Shown piece after piece: positions 30,342 through 39,249 of a DNA stretch of 64,000 nucleotides (positions are counted from its first letter, which is position 1; every line of letters begins with the position of its first letter). This stretch comes from Prochlorococcus sp. scB243_495K23. Lineage in GTDB: Bacteria > Cyanobacteriota > Cyanobacteriia > PCC-6307 > Cyanobiaceae. Below the pieces are notes generated by a model. That model worked only from the letters and a program-made list of their open reading frames with translations, was not told where the DNA came from and ran no database searches. The position numbers and the translations under genes were made by a program. The stretch lies in contig JFLW01000003.1 of assembly GCA_000635495.1 (NCBI GenBank), positions 186,001-250,000 of the forward strand. Direction: 5' to 3'.

Positions 30342-31364
30342 TTAAATCTCTTTTTTGATTACATATTCAGTAAGATCTGCAAGTCTGCAGCTGTAACCCC
30401 ACTCGTTGTCATACCAAGCGTATATCTTTAATAAATTTGAATTAACAACCATCGTTGATAAACTATCAACTATTGAACTTCTAGAGTCATTTACATAATC
30501 TGCAGAAACTAAAGGTCTTTCCTCGTAGCCAAGAATTCCTTTTAAATAAGTTTCTGAAGCTTCCTTTAGTGCCAAATTTACTTGTTCAGTTGTCACTTCT
30601 TTATTTAATTCAAAAACCGCATCAGTTAAAGAGCCATTAAGTAGAGGAACTCTTACTGCATGCCCATTTAATTTTCCTTTTAATTCCGGAAAGATCTCAG
30701 CAATAGCTTTAGCAGATCCAGTGGTAGTAGGGATTAAACTTTGCATACATCCTCTTGCTCTCCTCAAATCACTTTTATAAAAATCTACAGGAACTTGAGT
30801 GTTGGTAACATCATGAATAGTTGTAATAGCGCCGTGCTTAATAGAAAAATTTTCATTGATTACCTTTACTATTGGAGCTAAACAATTTGTAGTGCAAGAT
30901 GCAGCAGTTACTAATTTATGTTTGGAAGGGTCGTAAAGACTTTGATTTATACCGTAAACAATATTAAGTGATTCGGCTTCTGCAACAACTCCTTTAACTG
31001 GACAAGCTACTATTACTCTTTTCATCCCTAGAGAATCAAAATAGGGATTTAGTTTGTCTGGCTTTTTATTCTTTCCTGTACATTCCAAAATAATATCTAC
31101 AGAAGATTTTTCCCAAGGAACATCAAGATAATTTTTAAAAGATGTGTAGTCTAATTTCTTTCCCTCAATTATTATTTCTTCTTCTTTAACCTTTATATCT
31201 TTCCCCCACCTGCCATGGACTGAATCGAATTCGAGTAAATGCGCAGCGGCATTCGAATCTCCTGCGATCTCATTTATATGAGTTATTTCTATATCAGCTC
31301 TATCCCATAATGCTCTGAAAACTAATCTGCCAATTCTTCCAAAACCATTAATTCCAATTTTCAT
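30342..31364 (-). CDS. gap: Glyceraldehyde-3-phosphate dehydrogenase of the arsenic block
   Basis: 340 residues from ATG 31364 ([19 protein letters not shown]). Nine further codons upstream are in frame but lack a better start. The NAD-binding motif GFGRIGR is at the N-terminus. The catalytic Cys is in [13 protein letters not shown], the His in HDVTNTQ, and a C-terminal WYDNEWGYS stands near the end. It is adjacent to arsJ and arsR. Its likely role is arsenolysis, forming 1-arseno-3-phosphoglycerate from arsenate for export, rather than housekeeping glycolysis. The twin ArsR palindromes are 30-63 bases upstream. Confidence 0.92.
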   Translation of the reverse strand: MKIGINGFGRIGRLVFRALWDRADIEITHINEIAGDSNAAAHLLEFDSVHGRWGKDIKVKEEEIIIEGKKLDYTSFKNYLDVPWEKSSVDIILECTGKNKKPDKLNPYFDSLGMKRVIVACPVKGVVAEAESLNIVYGINQSLYDPSKHKLVTAASCTTNCLAPIVKVINENFSIKHGAITTIHDVTNTQVPVDFYKSDLRRARGCMQSLIPTTTGSAKAIAEIFPELKGKLNGHAVRVPLLNGSLTDAVFELNKEVTTEQVNLALKEASETYLKGILGYEERPLVSADYVNDSRSSIVDSLSTMVVNSNLLKIYAWYDNEWGYSCRLADLTEYVIKKEI

Positions 31365-31393
31365 AACTTTGAAATTTTCTATATAAATCATAC

Positions 31394-31427
31394 ATCAAAA
31401 TATTTTGATATATCAAGATGTTTTGAT
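31394..31427. promoter_or_regulatory. Twin ArsR operators between gap and arsR
   Basis: The first site is ATCAAAATATTTTGAT (31394-31409), a perfect 16-bp palindrome. The second is ATCAAGATGTTTTGAT (31412-31427), with one arm imperfect. Both fit ATCAA-N6-TTGAT, the class seen at ArsR/SmtB-type operators. Their centres are 18 bp apart. Confidence 0.8.
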
Positions 31428-31482
31428 TAATGAAATCTTTTTTATTTAAGCTATATTTATAAAGAATCTAAATACTTTAAAA

Positions 31483-31803
31483 TTGTTAAAAGAGATTAGC
31501 AAAGTAAAAAAAGAAAATATACCTAAGTTGATGGTTTCATTTTCTGATCCTTTTAGGCTAGAAATAATTGACCTAATGATGGATGGAGAAGTTTGTGTAT
31601 GCGATATTATGAAATTAACTAAGTTATCTCAATCAAGAATTTCATACCACATAAAAATTTTAAAGGAAGCTGGTCTTATCTCAGACAGACAAGAAGGTAA
31701 ATGGGTCTACTACAGCCTAAATAAAGAATCTCTGTTTTTGATCAAGGAATGGATAACTTCTTTGACAGATTATTCTTCAAATAGAAAACGTTGCTGCGAA
31801 TAA
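31483..31803 (+). CDS. arsR: ArsR-family metalloregulator
   Basis: 106 residues from TTG 31483; no ATG is available before 31528. Winged-helix fold: SFSDPFRLEIIDLMMDGEVCVCDIMKLTKLSQSRISYHIKILKEAGLISDRQEGKWVYYSL. The CVCD pair (about residues 38-41) matches the As(III)-binding site of classical ArsR. A further C-terminal CC (RKRCCE) could add a site. It represses by binding the palindromes just upstream, between itself and gap. It probably controls gap-arsJ-chrA divergently and its own gene. Confidence 0.9.
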   Translation: MLKEISKVKKENIPKLMVSFSDPFRLEIIDLMMDGEVCVCDIMKLTKLSQSRISYHIKILKEAGLISDRQEGKWVYYSLNKESLFLIKEWITSLTDYSSNRKRCCE

Positions 31804-31821
31804 ATTATATTTTAGATTTTA

Positions 31822-32028
31822 TTAATTAACTTCTGATTCCCTGTCATAAGTCATTCCTGATTGTTCCATCCACTCAGCTTTAGTTTTGCAATTTTGTTTG
31901 TGATTAAAGATGTGAAAACCTTCTATAATAATCATTATTGATAGAAGCAAAACAGGAATAAAATATACAGGGGAAGATATTACTTCTTTATATTTGATTT
32001 GAGCAATAAATTCCCTGTATTTAAACAT
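31822..32028 (-). CDS. Hypothetical single-span membrane protein
   Basis: 68 residues. A charged N-terminus (MFKYREFIAQIKYKEVISS) leads into a membrane helix at about 20-43 (PVYFIPVLLLSIMIIIEGFHIF) and a polar tail (NHKQNCKTKAEWMEQSGMTYDRESEVN). It lies between arsR and pstC, convergent with arsR. Function unknown. Confidence 0.55.
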   Translation of the reverse strand: MFKYREFIAQIKYKEVISSPVYFIPVLLLSIMIIIEGFHIFNHKQNCKTKAEWMEQSGMTYDRESEVN

Positions 32029-32119
32029 TCCCTCAGTTTCTATTCAATAAATAATATTCACCTATGGTTAAGTAAAGTTAAAGAAAAAATTTTTGAAGAA
32101 ATTAATTTAAGGATGTTAA

Positions 32120-32162
32120 CTTTTCATGACTTTCATATACCTTTAACCCCTCTTAAAGTTTT
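32120..32162 (+). promoter_or_regulatory. Pho-box-like tandem repeat upstream of pstC
   Basis: Four CTT-led units with period 10-11 bp: CTTTTCATGA, CTTTCATATAC, CTTTAACCCCT, CTTAAAGTTTT (starting 32120, 32130, 32141, 32152). The region ends 44 bases before ATG 32206. TATTTAAT near 32169 could be the -10. Confidence 0.6.
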
Positions 32163-32205
32163 TTCCAATATTTAATAGTAGATTTGTAGAAATATTCTTT
32201 TTTTA

Positions 32206-33153
32206 ATGGAAGAGAAATTAACTCTTTTCAAGAATCGTAAAAGATTCGGAATTGAAAAAAATATAGATTTAATCTTTAAAAATACAACCCTAGCCTTGTC
32301 TAGTCTTGTTGCAATAGTACTTTTTGGAATTATTTTAGTAGTCTTTTTTCAGTCATTTGAATCATTTTCAAGGTATGGCTTAAATTTTCTAGTAACTTCT
32401 GAATGGAATCCAGTAAAAGATGAATATGGAGCTTTTACAGCAATATATGGGACATTAGTTACTTCTCTTCTTTCATTATTGATTACTATCCCTTTAGGTG
32501 TTGGAACTGCGATATTTATTACAGAGGATTTTGTTCCGAAATTTGTCAGAGAAATAGTAGGTTCATTTGTTGAATTACTAGCAGCTATACCATCTGTCGT
32601 ATTGGGATTATGGGCGATATTTGTTATGGAACCTTTCTTTAGAGAGTTTTTTGTTTTTTTACATAAATTCTTTGGTTGGATTCCTTTATTTAGTTCGGAG
32701 CCTGCAGGTCGGAATTCACTTTTAGCGATAATAATTTTAGTGGTAATGCTTTTACCAATAGTGACCTCGATAGCTAGAGATAGTCTGAATCAAGTTCCCA
32801 AAAAGCTTAGGAATGCTTCCTATGGAATTGGTGCAAGTAGATGGAAAACTATATTTTCGGTAATTTTGCCTGCGGCATTATCAGGAATTATGGCAGGTGT
32901 TCTATTGGCGTTAGGCAGGGCAATGGGTGAAACCATGGCTGTCACGATGATCATTGGAAATTCTAATGTATTTAGTTGGTCACTATTATCTCCTGGATAT
33001 ACCATCTCTTCTATGCTTGCAAACCAGTTTGGTGAAGCCGATGGAAGTCAGGTCTCATCACTTTTTTATGCAGCTTTTGTACTAATGATCCTATCTTTAG
33101 TGGTTAATATCTTTGCTCAATGGCTAGTTAAGAAATTTAGTCTCAAATATTAG
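32206..33153 (+). CDS. pstC: Phosphate ABC transporter permease PstC
   Basis: 315 residues with six membrane helices. An N-terminal cytosolic part is followed by AIVLFGIILVVFFQSF. The PstC hallmarks are GTLVTSLLSLLITIPLGVGTAIFITE, LAAIPSVVLGLWAIFVMEP and the EAA-type loop LRNASYGIGASRWKTIFSVILPAALSGIMAG, then LGRAMGETMAVTMIIGN. ATG 32206 is chosen; a Pho-box repeat lies upstream. It is first in the pstC-pstA-pstB operon, and the next gene starts at the base after its stop. Confidence 0.95.
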   Translation: MEEKLTLFKNRKRFGIEKNIDLIFKNTTLALSSLVAIVLFGIILVVFFQSFESFSRYGLNFLVTSEWNPVKDEYGAFTAIYGTLVTSLLSLLITIPLGVGTAIFITEDFVPKFVREIVGSFVELLAAIPSVVLGLWAIFVMEPFFREFFVFLHKFFGWIPLFSSEPAGRNSLLAIIILVVMLLPIVTSIARDSLNQVPKKLRNASYGIGASRWKTIFSVILPAALSGIMAGVLLALGRAMGETMAVTMIIGNSNVFSWSLLSPGYTISSMLANQFGEADGSQVSSLFYAAFVLMILSLVVNIFAQWLVKKFSLKY

Positions 33154-34053
33154 ATGATTATGAATTCTCTTTATTACCAGAAAAAACTATCACGAAATGT
33201 AGGAGATAAATTCTTTACTTCTTTATCAGTTTTTTGTGCACTCATTGCAATTCTTCCTTTGATTTTTGTGGTTACATATATTCTTATTAAAGGGGGAGCT
33301 CAAATCACACCAGAATTATTTACTTTAGAACCAAATCCTCCTGGAGATGATTTAGATGCGGGAGGAATTAATCCTGCATTAATTGGGACACTAGTTATTA
33401 CAACTATTGCTTCAATTATTGCCATACCAGTAGGTGTTGGCGGTGGCATATATCTAGCTGAATATTCAAACGGAGGACCTTTTTCAAAATTTATTAGATT
33501 CGGAGTTAATGTTTTAGCTGGTGTTCCTTCAATAATTGCCGGTGTATTTATTTATGCCTTAATCGTTTCAACAAAAATTTTATTTGGCAGTATGTACAGT
33601 GGTTTTGCAGGAGGTATGGCTCTTTCAATATTGATGTTGCCTACAGTTATAAAAACTACTGATGAAGGTTTAAAGTTAGTACCAAATGAATTAAGATATG
33701 CTTCTCTAGGCATAGGAGCAAGTATGTATACAACAATATTAAAAATAACTTTACCCACAGCATTTAGATCTATTGCTACTGGGGTTGTGCTTGGAATCGC
33801 AAGGGCTGCAGGCGAAACAGCACCTTTGATATTTACTGCTTTATTTTCTTACTACTACATAGTAGGTTTTGAAGATTTGTTTTACGAGATGGGCTCATTA
33901 GCTGTTTTGATATATAATTTTGCCCTTGAACCTTATGATGCACAGAATAAACTAGCCTGGGCGGCTTCCTTTATTCTTGTCATATCAATACTAACAGTTA
34001 ATATTTTTTCAAGGATATTTGCCGCTTTTACTGAGAAAACTAAGAGGGTATGA
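33154..34053 (+). CDS. pstA: Phosphate ABC transporter permease PstA
   Basis: 299 residues, six helices. [50 protein letters not shown], the EAA loop [31 protein letters not shown] and [18 protein letters not shown] are typical of PstA. It starts immediately after pstC and ends just before pstB, whose ATG is one base beyond the stop (TGA then ATG). It forms the heterodimeric channel with PstC. Confidence 0.95.
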   Translation: MIMNSLYYQKKLSRNVGDKFFTSLSVFCALIAILPLIFVVTYILIKGGAQITPELFTLEPNPPGDDLDAGGINPALIGTLVITTIASIIAIPVGVGGGIYLAEYSNGGPFSKFIRFGVNVLAGVPSIIAGVFIYALIVSTKILFGSMYSGFAGGMALSILMLPTVIKTTDEGLKLVPNELRYASLGIGASMYTTILKITLPTAFRSIATGVVLGIARAAGETAPLIFTALFSYYYIVGFEDLFYEMGSLAVLIYNFALEPYDAQNKLAWAASFILVISILTVNIFSRIFAAFTEKTKRV

Positions 34054-34054
34054 A

Positions 34055-34864
34055 ATGATTAAAAACACTAAAAAGTCGCAAAAGAAAAACATTTTATCTC
34101 TTGAGGATGTTTCTATTAGTTATGGCACTTTTGAAGCGGTAAAAAATGTTTTTTTAAATTTTAAAGCAGGAGATATAACTTCACTCATTGGCCCTTCTGG
34201 TTGTGGTAAATCAACCGTTCTTAGAGCTTTGAATAGAATGAACGATTTAATCCCTAATTGTTCGTTAAAAGGGACAGTCCTCTTTGATGGAACTAATATC
34301 TATGACAAAAGAGTAGATCCAGTTGAAGTTAGAAGAAGAATCGGAATGGTTTTTCAGCAACCTAATCCTTTTCCAAAATCTATCTACGAAAATATTGCAT
34401 TCGGAGCAAGAATCAATGGCTTTACGGGAGATATGGATGAATTAGTGGAAAGTTCCTTGAGAAAAGCTGCTGTATGGAGTGAATGTAAGGATAAATTAAA
34501 TGATAGTGGTTACTCTTTATCTGGTGGACAACAACAGAGATTATGTATTGCTCGAACCATCGCAATTGAGCCTGAAATAATTCTCATGGATGAGCCATGC
34601 TCAGCTTTAGATCCAATCTCTACTTTGAAAATAGAAGAGACGATGCACGAACTTAAGAAGAATTACACAATAATAATCGTTACCCATAATATGCAGCAGG
34701 CATTAAGAGTCAGTGATATGACTGCTTTCTTTAATGCAGTTGAATACGAAGATGGTGATGGAGGGAAAGTCGGCTATCTTGCCGAATTTGATTCTACTAA
34801 GAAAATTTTTAACTCTCCAAAAGAAAAAACCACTCAGGAATATATATCAGGTAAATTTGGTTAA
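34055..34864 (+). CDS. pstB: Phosphate ABC transporter ATPase PstB
   Basis: 269 residues from ATG 34055, chosen because the upstream extension lies inside pstA. Walker A is GPSGCGKST near residues 45-53. The typical Pst[25 protein letters not shown] stretch follows, then the ABC signature [16 protein letters not shown] and Walker [16 protein letters not shown]. It drives phosphate import with PstCA and PstS. No phoU follows, although in many bacteria phoU ends this operon. Confidence 0.95.
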   Translation: MIKNTKKSQKKNILSLEDVSISYGTFEAVKNVFLNFKAGDITSLIGPSGCGKSTVLRALNRMNDLIPNCSLKGTVLFDGTNIYDKRVDPVEVRRRIGMVFQQPNPFPKSIYENIAFGARINGFTGDMDELVESSLRKAAVWSECKDKLNDSGYSLSGGQQQRLCIARTIAIEPEIILMDEPCSALDPISTLKIEETMHELKKNYTIIIVTHNMQQALRVSDMTAFFNAVEYEDGDGGKVGYLAEFDSTKKIFNSPKEKTTQEYISGKFG

Positions 34865-34971
34865 TTTATAATTTTGCCTTTAAAAGAATAATTTTTACTT
34901 TTTAAGAAAGCTTAGGGGTAGACAAACAGTATAAATACCTATATAGTTGTCTCGAACTAGTAAGTTTATCT

Positions 34972-35061
34972 TTGAAAAACTACCCTTTTCTACCTTTCTT
35001 GATTTTTGCAGGGGCTCTCATAACAACTGCAACAATAGGGTTACCTGTATTTACTTCATAA
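34972..35061 (+). CDS. 29-residue single-span membrane microprotein
   Basis: TTG 34972 to TAA 35061. MKNYPFLPFLIFAGALITTATIGLPVFTS is one membrane helix with Pro near both ends. The TTG start follows AGTTTATC without a clear Shine-Dalgarno. The protein-like amphiphilicity and the absence of any other gene here favour it, but no family is recognised. Confidence 0.4.
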   Translation: MKNYPFLPFLIFAGALITTATIGLPVFTS

Positions 35062-35091
35062 TTTAAGAGTATTTCTATTTCAGGTAATCTT

Positions 35092-35247
35092 ATGGTTTCA
35101 ATATTAAATAAAGAATTAATTGGAAGTCCTAATAAAACCTTAATAAAGGGAAATTTATTTGACTTTATAAAAAAAAGAGAGAATATGAATCTGTGTGGGA
35201 GTGAAAAATCTGTATTAAAACCATTTTTAAGAGTGGTTAATTTCTAA
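35092..35247 (+). CDS. 51-residue hypothetical protein
   Basis: ATG 35092 to TAA 35247. MVSILNKELIGSPNKTLIKGNLFDFIKKRENMNLCGSEKSVLKPFLRVVNF is soluble and mildly basic. It lies between two other microprotein frames downstream of pstB. Function unknown. Confidence 0.45.
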   Translation: MVSILNKELIGSPNKTLIKGNLFDFIKKRENMNLCGSEKSVLKPFLRVVNF

Positions 35248-35257
35248 TTTATTTATC

Positions 35258-35404
35258 ATGGATAAAACTAAAGAACAGTTAGAAAAATTAAGAGAAGTAG
35301 CAGAAGCATCTCTTACAAAAACGGATGAACTTCAAAAAGTTCTTGCTCAAATCGAAGCTTTAATGTCTAGAGAAGAATCAAAAACATTATCAAAGAAGAA
35401 GTAA
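35258..35404 (+). CDS. 48-residue helical microprotein
   Basis: ATG 35258 to TAA 35404. MDKTKEQLEKLREVAEASLTKTDELQKVLAQIEALMSREESKTLSKKK shows regular heptad spacing of Leu/Ile, so it is probably a single coiled-coil helix that dimerises. It lies 10 bases after the preceding microprotein. No family recognised. Confidence 0.55.
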   Translation: MDKTKEQLEKLREVAEASLTKTDELQKVLAQIEALMSREESKTLSKKK

Positions 35405-35414
35405 TTATTTAAAA

Positions 35415-35550
35415 TATAATTTTAGGTTTTGTACTTTTAATTACACCTCTACAATTTCATTGTAGTTATCAATTAGGTATGCAGAACCCGTTCCAAAGTT
35501 TTCTGTTAGGTCTCGAGGTCTTACCTTCTTTAAGTAAAAGACCTCTTTAA
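35415..35550 (+). ncRNA. Candidate small RNA with own promoter and terminator
   Basis: A consensus TATAAT stands at 35415-35420. A perfect hairpin CTACAAT-TTC-ATTGTAG (35449-35465) is followed by about 50 unpaired bases and then an 8-bp terminator stem, GAGGTCTT (35515-35522) with AAGACCTC (35538-35545), followed by TTTAATTT. No reading frame covers it. It could be a small RNA of about 125 bases starting near 35427, or just the 3' end of the microprotein transcript. Confidence 0.4.
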
Positions 35551-35587
35551 TTTGCTTGTTTTTATAATATTTTTATAAACTGCTTAT

Positions 35588-35890
35588 TTAGTTTATTACT
35601 TTATAGATTTCTTTCAGGCAGACATTTACGTCGAAAGATTCAGTATTTACGACTTCTAATCCTGTTGTTTTTGTAACCTCAACAGTGGCATTACATTCGT
35701 CTTGTTTAAGAGCCATGTAACTTGGCTTTTTATCTTCCATTTCTAATTCAACGCTTGATTCAGTATCTGCCTTATATTGCTCCATTACAAGTGTAAGCGC
35801 CTCTATCTCAACGGAAAAATTATCATTTGCTTTTGCCCCAAATGGGATTACAAGAAATGGAAATAAAATCAAGGCTATTAATTTTTTCAT
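35588..35890 (-). CDS. Hypothetical exported protein
   Basis: 100 residues. Signal peptide MKKLIALILFPFLVIPFGAKA, cleaved near residue 21. The mature part is acidic (VEIEALTLVMEQYKADTESSVELEMEDKK) with two Cys (DECNATVEV and VNVCLKEI), which could pair. It is periplasmic or secreted. It lies close to the phosphate cluster but no Pho box was noticed. Function unknown. Confidence 0.6.
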   Translation of the reverse strand: MKKLIALILFPFLVIPFGAKANDNFSVEIEALTLVMEQYKADTESSVELEMEDKKPSYMALKQDECNATVEVTKTTGLEVVNTESFDVNVCLKEIYKVIN

Positions 35891-36099
35891 TTCTATAAAA
35901 TGTGTTTATTTTTTTTATAACGTGGATTGTCTGCTAAAGAAAGGGTCATTAGCTGTATAAATTTTTTATTATCTACTTTTACTTTTAAAAAAAATAGATT
36001 TACAAACATAAATTAGTTGATAAATAAACTAATCGAGATTTTTAAGTATAAATTGGTATATCTAAATGAAAAATTTAAGTTACTTCAATAGGATTTTTT
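35891..36099. other. Intergenic region between exported-protein gene and repair cluster
   Basis: AT-rich, no frame supported. It lies between two minus-strand genes, after the end of the repair operon. No convincing terminator stem was recognised. Confidence 0.3.
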
Positions 36100-36750
36100 T
36101 TAAGATTTTATCTCGATAATTTCTTCTTCAGAAACAATTGCCCATTTTTTAAATGATTTTTTGCAGGGATATCCTCCGGTTAAGTCTCCGAATGCAGGAA
36201 GATATAAAACATTTTTATTGTTATCCATTGCAAAACACCTAAAAGATAATTTATCTCCATTATTTTTTAAATGGATTTTTGGATGATAATGTCCACAAAT
36301 ATTCAAGGTTTTATTATTTTCTAAGTTAACTGGCTCATGGCTAAAAGTAATATTTTTAGTTTTTCTAATATCAAAAATTTTTATATTTTTAAAATCACAA
36401 CCTACATCGTGATTCCCCAGGATTAGTTCAACTGTGGTTTTTAGTAGTTCAGGAAGATCCTCAACTTTTTTTTGAAGAGTTTTATCTATTGAATATTTGC
36501 TGTGGAATAAATCTCCCAAAATTATTAATTTATCAGGAGTATATTTTTTTACTATTTTTTTTATTCTTGCGAAATTATTTTCATCTAGATTATTGGTAAG
36601 GGGGATACCATTTTGCTGAAAATACTCGGCTTTCCCAAGATGAATATCGGATATTAACAATTCTTTTGTTTGCGGTAAAAATAAAGCTCTTGAAGGAAGC
36701 ATCTCTAACAATGTATCTTCCCAACAAAATTTAAAAGAACTTTTTTTCAT
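36100..36750 (-). CDS. pdeM: Ligase-associated metallophosphoesterase (PdeM)
   Basis: 216 residues. The calcineurin-like signatures are in order: SDIHLGKAEYFQQNGIPL (residues about 32-49), LGDLFHSK, LGNHDVG, and NICGHYHPKIHLK. The family is the small Mn-dependent phosphodiesterase/endonuclease encoded with DNA ligase in many bacteria. Its start directly abuts the helicase stop (36750/36751), so it is the last gene of the four-gene repair operon. It likely trims DNA ends before ligation; that role is inferred from the set. Confidence 0.88.
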   Translation of the reverse strand: MKKSSFKFCWEDTLLEMLPSRALFLPQTKELLISDIHLGKAEYFQQNGIPLTNNLDENNFARIKKIVKKYTPDKLIILGDLFHSKYSIDKTLQKKVEDLPELLKTTVELILGNHDVGCDFKNIKIFDIRKTKNITFSHEPVNLENNKTLNICGHYHPKIHLKNNGDKLSFRCFAMDNNKNVLYLPAFGDLTGGYPCKKSFKKWAIVSEEEIIEIKS

Positions 36751-39249
36751 TTAATCACTATATTTTTTTATAAGTTTTTCTACTCTTTTTTCTATTGGTT
36801 CATTGCTTAAAGTATTTTTAAGTCTTTCAACTAATAAAGGGAAAGCAAAAGGAGTTGGAGTTTTTATCTCGTTTAATAGAATTTTTAAATTTTTTAATCT
36901 TTCTAATGATCTAGATATTCTTTTATTTTCTAATTGATATTCTTTAACTTCTTGGTGCGATTGTTTTATCAAAAGATGTCCTTCTTCATATTTAGTAAAG
37001 ACATCGTAGAAAAGACTTGAACTTATTTGAAGTTGAGAGGAAGTTTTTGATTTCGTTGGATTATTTTGATTTACAAGTCCACTTATTTGGGCAATATTTT
37101 TAAATCTACGTTTTGTTAATTCTGAAAAATTAATTGCATTTTCTAGATCTTCTTCTAATTTCTTGTTATCCAAAAAGTAATCGGCTTCTTTTTTTACTAT
37201 GGAAAAATCATAATCTTCTGCTGTAGTTAAGCTGAATCCAAAATCATTAGCAGTAATACTAAATGTAGATTGTTTTAATTTTGCTAATCTTAAAGCCCAT
37301 AGAAATGCAATCCCTTCATTTACAAATTTGCCATCAAGTGTAAAAACAAAAAGATTCGAAAAATCCTTGGTTTTATATATTTCTATAAGGAATTCATCTC
37401 TCTTTGGAATATTTGAAAGAACTTTTTGTTTCTTCAATATTGGGCGTAATGAATTTAGTTCAGGATTTAAGTAATCAGAATTTTCTAATTCATTGCATAT
37501 ATCTATTTCTTTTCTCAAACTCTCACAAAGTAGATCTGAAATTGCCATTTGACCCCCAACCCATGCAGGAATAAGAGAACTTTTTTTTGTTGATTTTTTA
37601 ACGTATAGAATCATATCTCTAATTCTTACAAATTGGAGCATTTTACCGGCAAAGTAAAATGTATCGCCAGGATTTAATTTTGAAGCAAAATTCTCCTCTA
37701 AATTACCTAAGGATTTACCTTTCATATATTTAACATTCACAAATTTGTCACTTGTAATTGTCCCAATATTAAACTTATGCATTCTTATTAAAGATTTGTC
37801 TTTTACATAATATTTAAAGTTTTTATTATTATTTTGTGATTCTTCTTTAACTATCTTTTTATATTTTGGGTATGCTTTAAGACATTTTCCTCCATATTCT
37901 AAAAAGTCAAGACACCAATTCCAATCTTGATCTTTTAAGTTTCTATAACTCCAGCAATTTTTAATTCTTTCTTTCTCAATTTTTGGATCAAAGCCATTTC
38001 CGCATGCCAAACTTATTAGATGTTGTAGAAGTACATCATAAGATAATTCAGGAAGTCTAATTTCTTCAGATATACCACTTTTTATTATTCTTCTCATTGC
38101 ACTAATTTCTAATAACTCCAAAGAATTAGTAGGCATAAAAATTATTTTTGATTTTCCGCCTGGTCTATGAGCACTTCTTCCCGCTCTTTGGATAAGTCTA
38201 GCTAAATTTTTTGCACTACCAATTTGAACAATTTGATCTACAGGTTGGAAGTCAACCCCTAAATCTAATGAGCTGGTGCAAACCACCCATTTTATTAATC
38301 CGTCTTTAACCCCTTCTTCAACTCTTTTTCTATCATCTTTATCTAGTGAGCCGTGATGAAGTGCTATTTTGTCTTCCATCTCTGGGAGAAAAAATTTAAG
38401 ACATTGATACCATCTTTCAGATTGATTTCTTGTATTGGTGAATAATAAGGTGCTTTTATTTTTATCTAGGATTTTTAAAAGTGAAGAATGACTTCTAATA
38501 CCAAGATGACCACTCCATGGAAAGGTCGTTTCCTCCTCTGGCAAAACGCTTATAATTTCGATCTCTTTTTGAATATTTGTACTTATAATTTTGGGTTTAA
38601 TAGAGCTCATCCCAACTATTGCTGTTGCTGCTTCTTCAATATTTCCAATAGTTGCAGACATTGCCCAAATTCGTAAATTTTTTATATTACCTCTTAGCCA
38701 ACTTAAAGATAACTCGCATTGGTTTCCTCTTTTACTACCCATTAATTCATGCCATTCGTCAATAATTATTGATGACAACTCTTTGAACAAATTATTAGAT
38801 TCTTTATTAGAAAGTAAAAGAGATAAAGACTCTGGAGTGGTAATAAGAATATTAGGTGGTTTAGCTAGTTGCTTTTTCTTTTCATATGGGGTTGTATCCC
38901 CATTCCTAATTTCAACAGTGATTTCTTTATTAAAATGTAAAGCTGCTAATTGAATGGAATTTTTTAAATCTCTAGTTAGAGCTTTTAAAGGCGTTATTAA
39001 TAATATATTCACACTTTTATTATTTTTGGGATCTTCTATTTGTGATAAAGGTCCCATTAATGCAGCATAAGTTTTGCCGCATCCAGTGGGAACTTGTATT
39101 ATTCCATTCTCTCCATTTAAAAATGCTTTCCAAGATTCGATCTGGTAGGGTAATGGCTCCCATCCATTTGAGTAAAAAAACCGTTTAATTTTAGAAATTA
39201 AATTATTTTGCTTACTATTTTGTTTACTATTTTGCGTAATATTATTCAT
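36751..39249 (-). CDS. Ligase-associated DEXH-box helicase (Lhr-like)
   Basis: 832 residues, the size of Lhr-Core proteins. Motifs: Q-type GWEPLPYQIESW, Walker A IQVPTGCGKT (about residues 55-64), TPLKALTRDL, TPESL, motif II DEWHEL, SATIG, then helicase domain 2 with LLFTNTRNQSERWYQ, LHHGSLDKDDR, SLDLGVDFQPVDQIVQIGS and motif VI LIQRAGRSAHRPGG. The rest matches the winged-helix and specific C-terminal parts. It should be an ATP-dependent 3'-5' translocase. Its start overlaps the ligase stop by 4 bases, so the two are translationally coupled. Confidence 0.9.
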   Translation of the reverse strand: MNNITQNSKQNSKQNNLISKIKRFFYSNGWEPLPYQIESWKAFLNGENGIIQVPTGCGKTYAALMGPLSQIEDPKNNKSVNILLITPLKALTRDLKNSIQLAALHFNKEITVEIRNGDTTPYEKKKQLAKPPNILITTPESLSLLLSNKESNNLFKELSSIIIDEWHELMGSKRGNQCELSLSWLRGNIKNLRIWAMSATIGNIEEAATAIVGMSSIKPKIISTNIQKEIEIISVLPEEETTFPWSGHLGIRSHSSLLKILDKNKSTLLFTNTRNQSERWYQCLKFFLPEMEDKIALHHGSLDKDDRKRVEEGVKDGLIKWVVCTSSLDLGVDFQPVDQIVQIGSAKNLARLIQRAGRSAHRPGGKSKIIFMPTNSLELLEISAMRRIIKSGISEEIRLPELSYDVLLQHLISLACGNGFDPKIEKERIKNCWSYRNLKDQDWNWCLDFLEYGGKCLKAYPKYKKIVKEESQNNNKNFKYYVKDKSLIRMHKFNIGTITSDKFVNVKYMKGKSLGNLEENFASKLNPGDTFYFAGKMLQFVRIRDMILYVKKSTKKSSLIPAWVGGQMAISDLLCESLRKEIDICNELENSDYLNPELNSLRPILKKQKVLSNIPKRDEFLIEIYKTKDFSNLFVFTLDGKFVNEGIAFLWALRLAKLKQSTFSITANDFGFSLTTAEDYDFSIVKKEADYFLDNKKLEEDLENAINFSELTKRRFKNIAQISGLVNQNNPTKSKTSSQLQISSSLFYDVFTKYEEGHLLIKQSHQEVKEYQLENKRISRSLERLKNLKILLNEIKTPTPFAFPLLVERLKNTLSNEPIEKRVEKLIKKYSD

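Noticed and set aside
32060-32090. GGTTAAGTAAAGTTAAAG as a second Pho box at pstC
   Set aside because: Octamers are 10 bp apart and reversed; the 32120-32162 array has better period and position.
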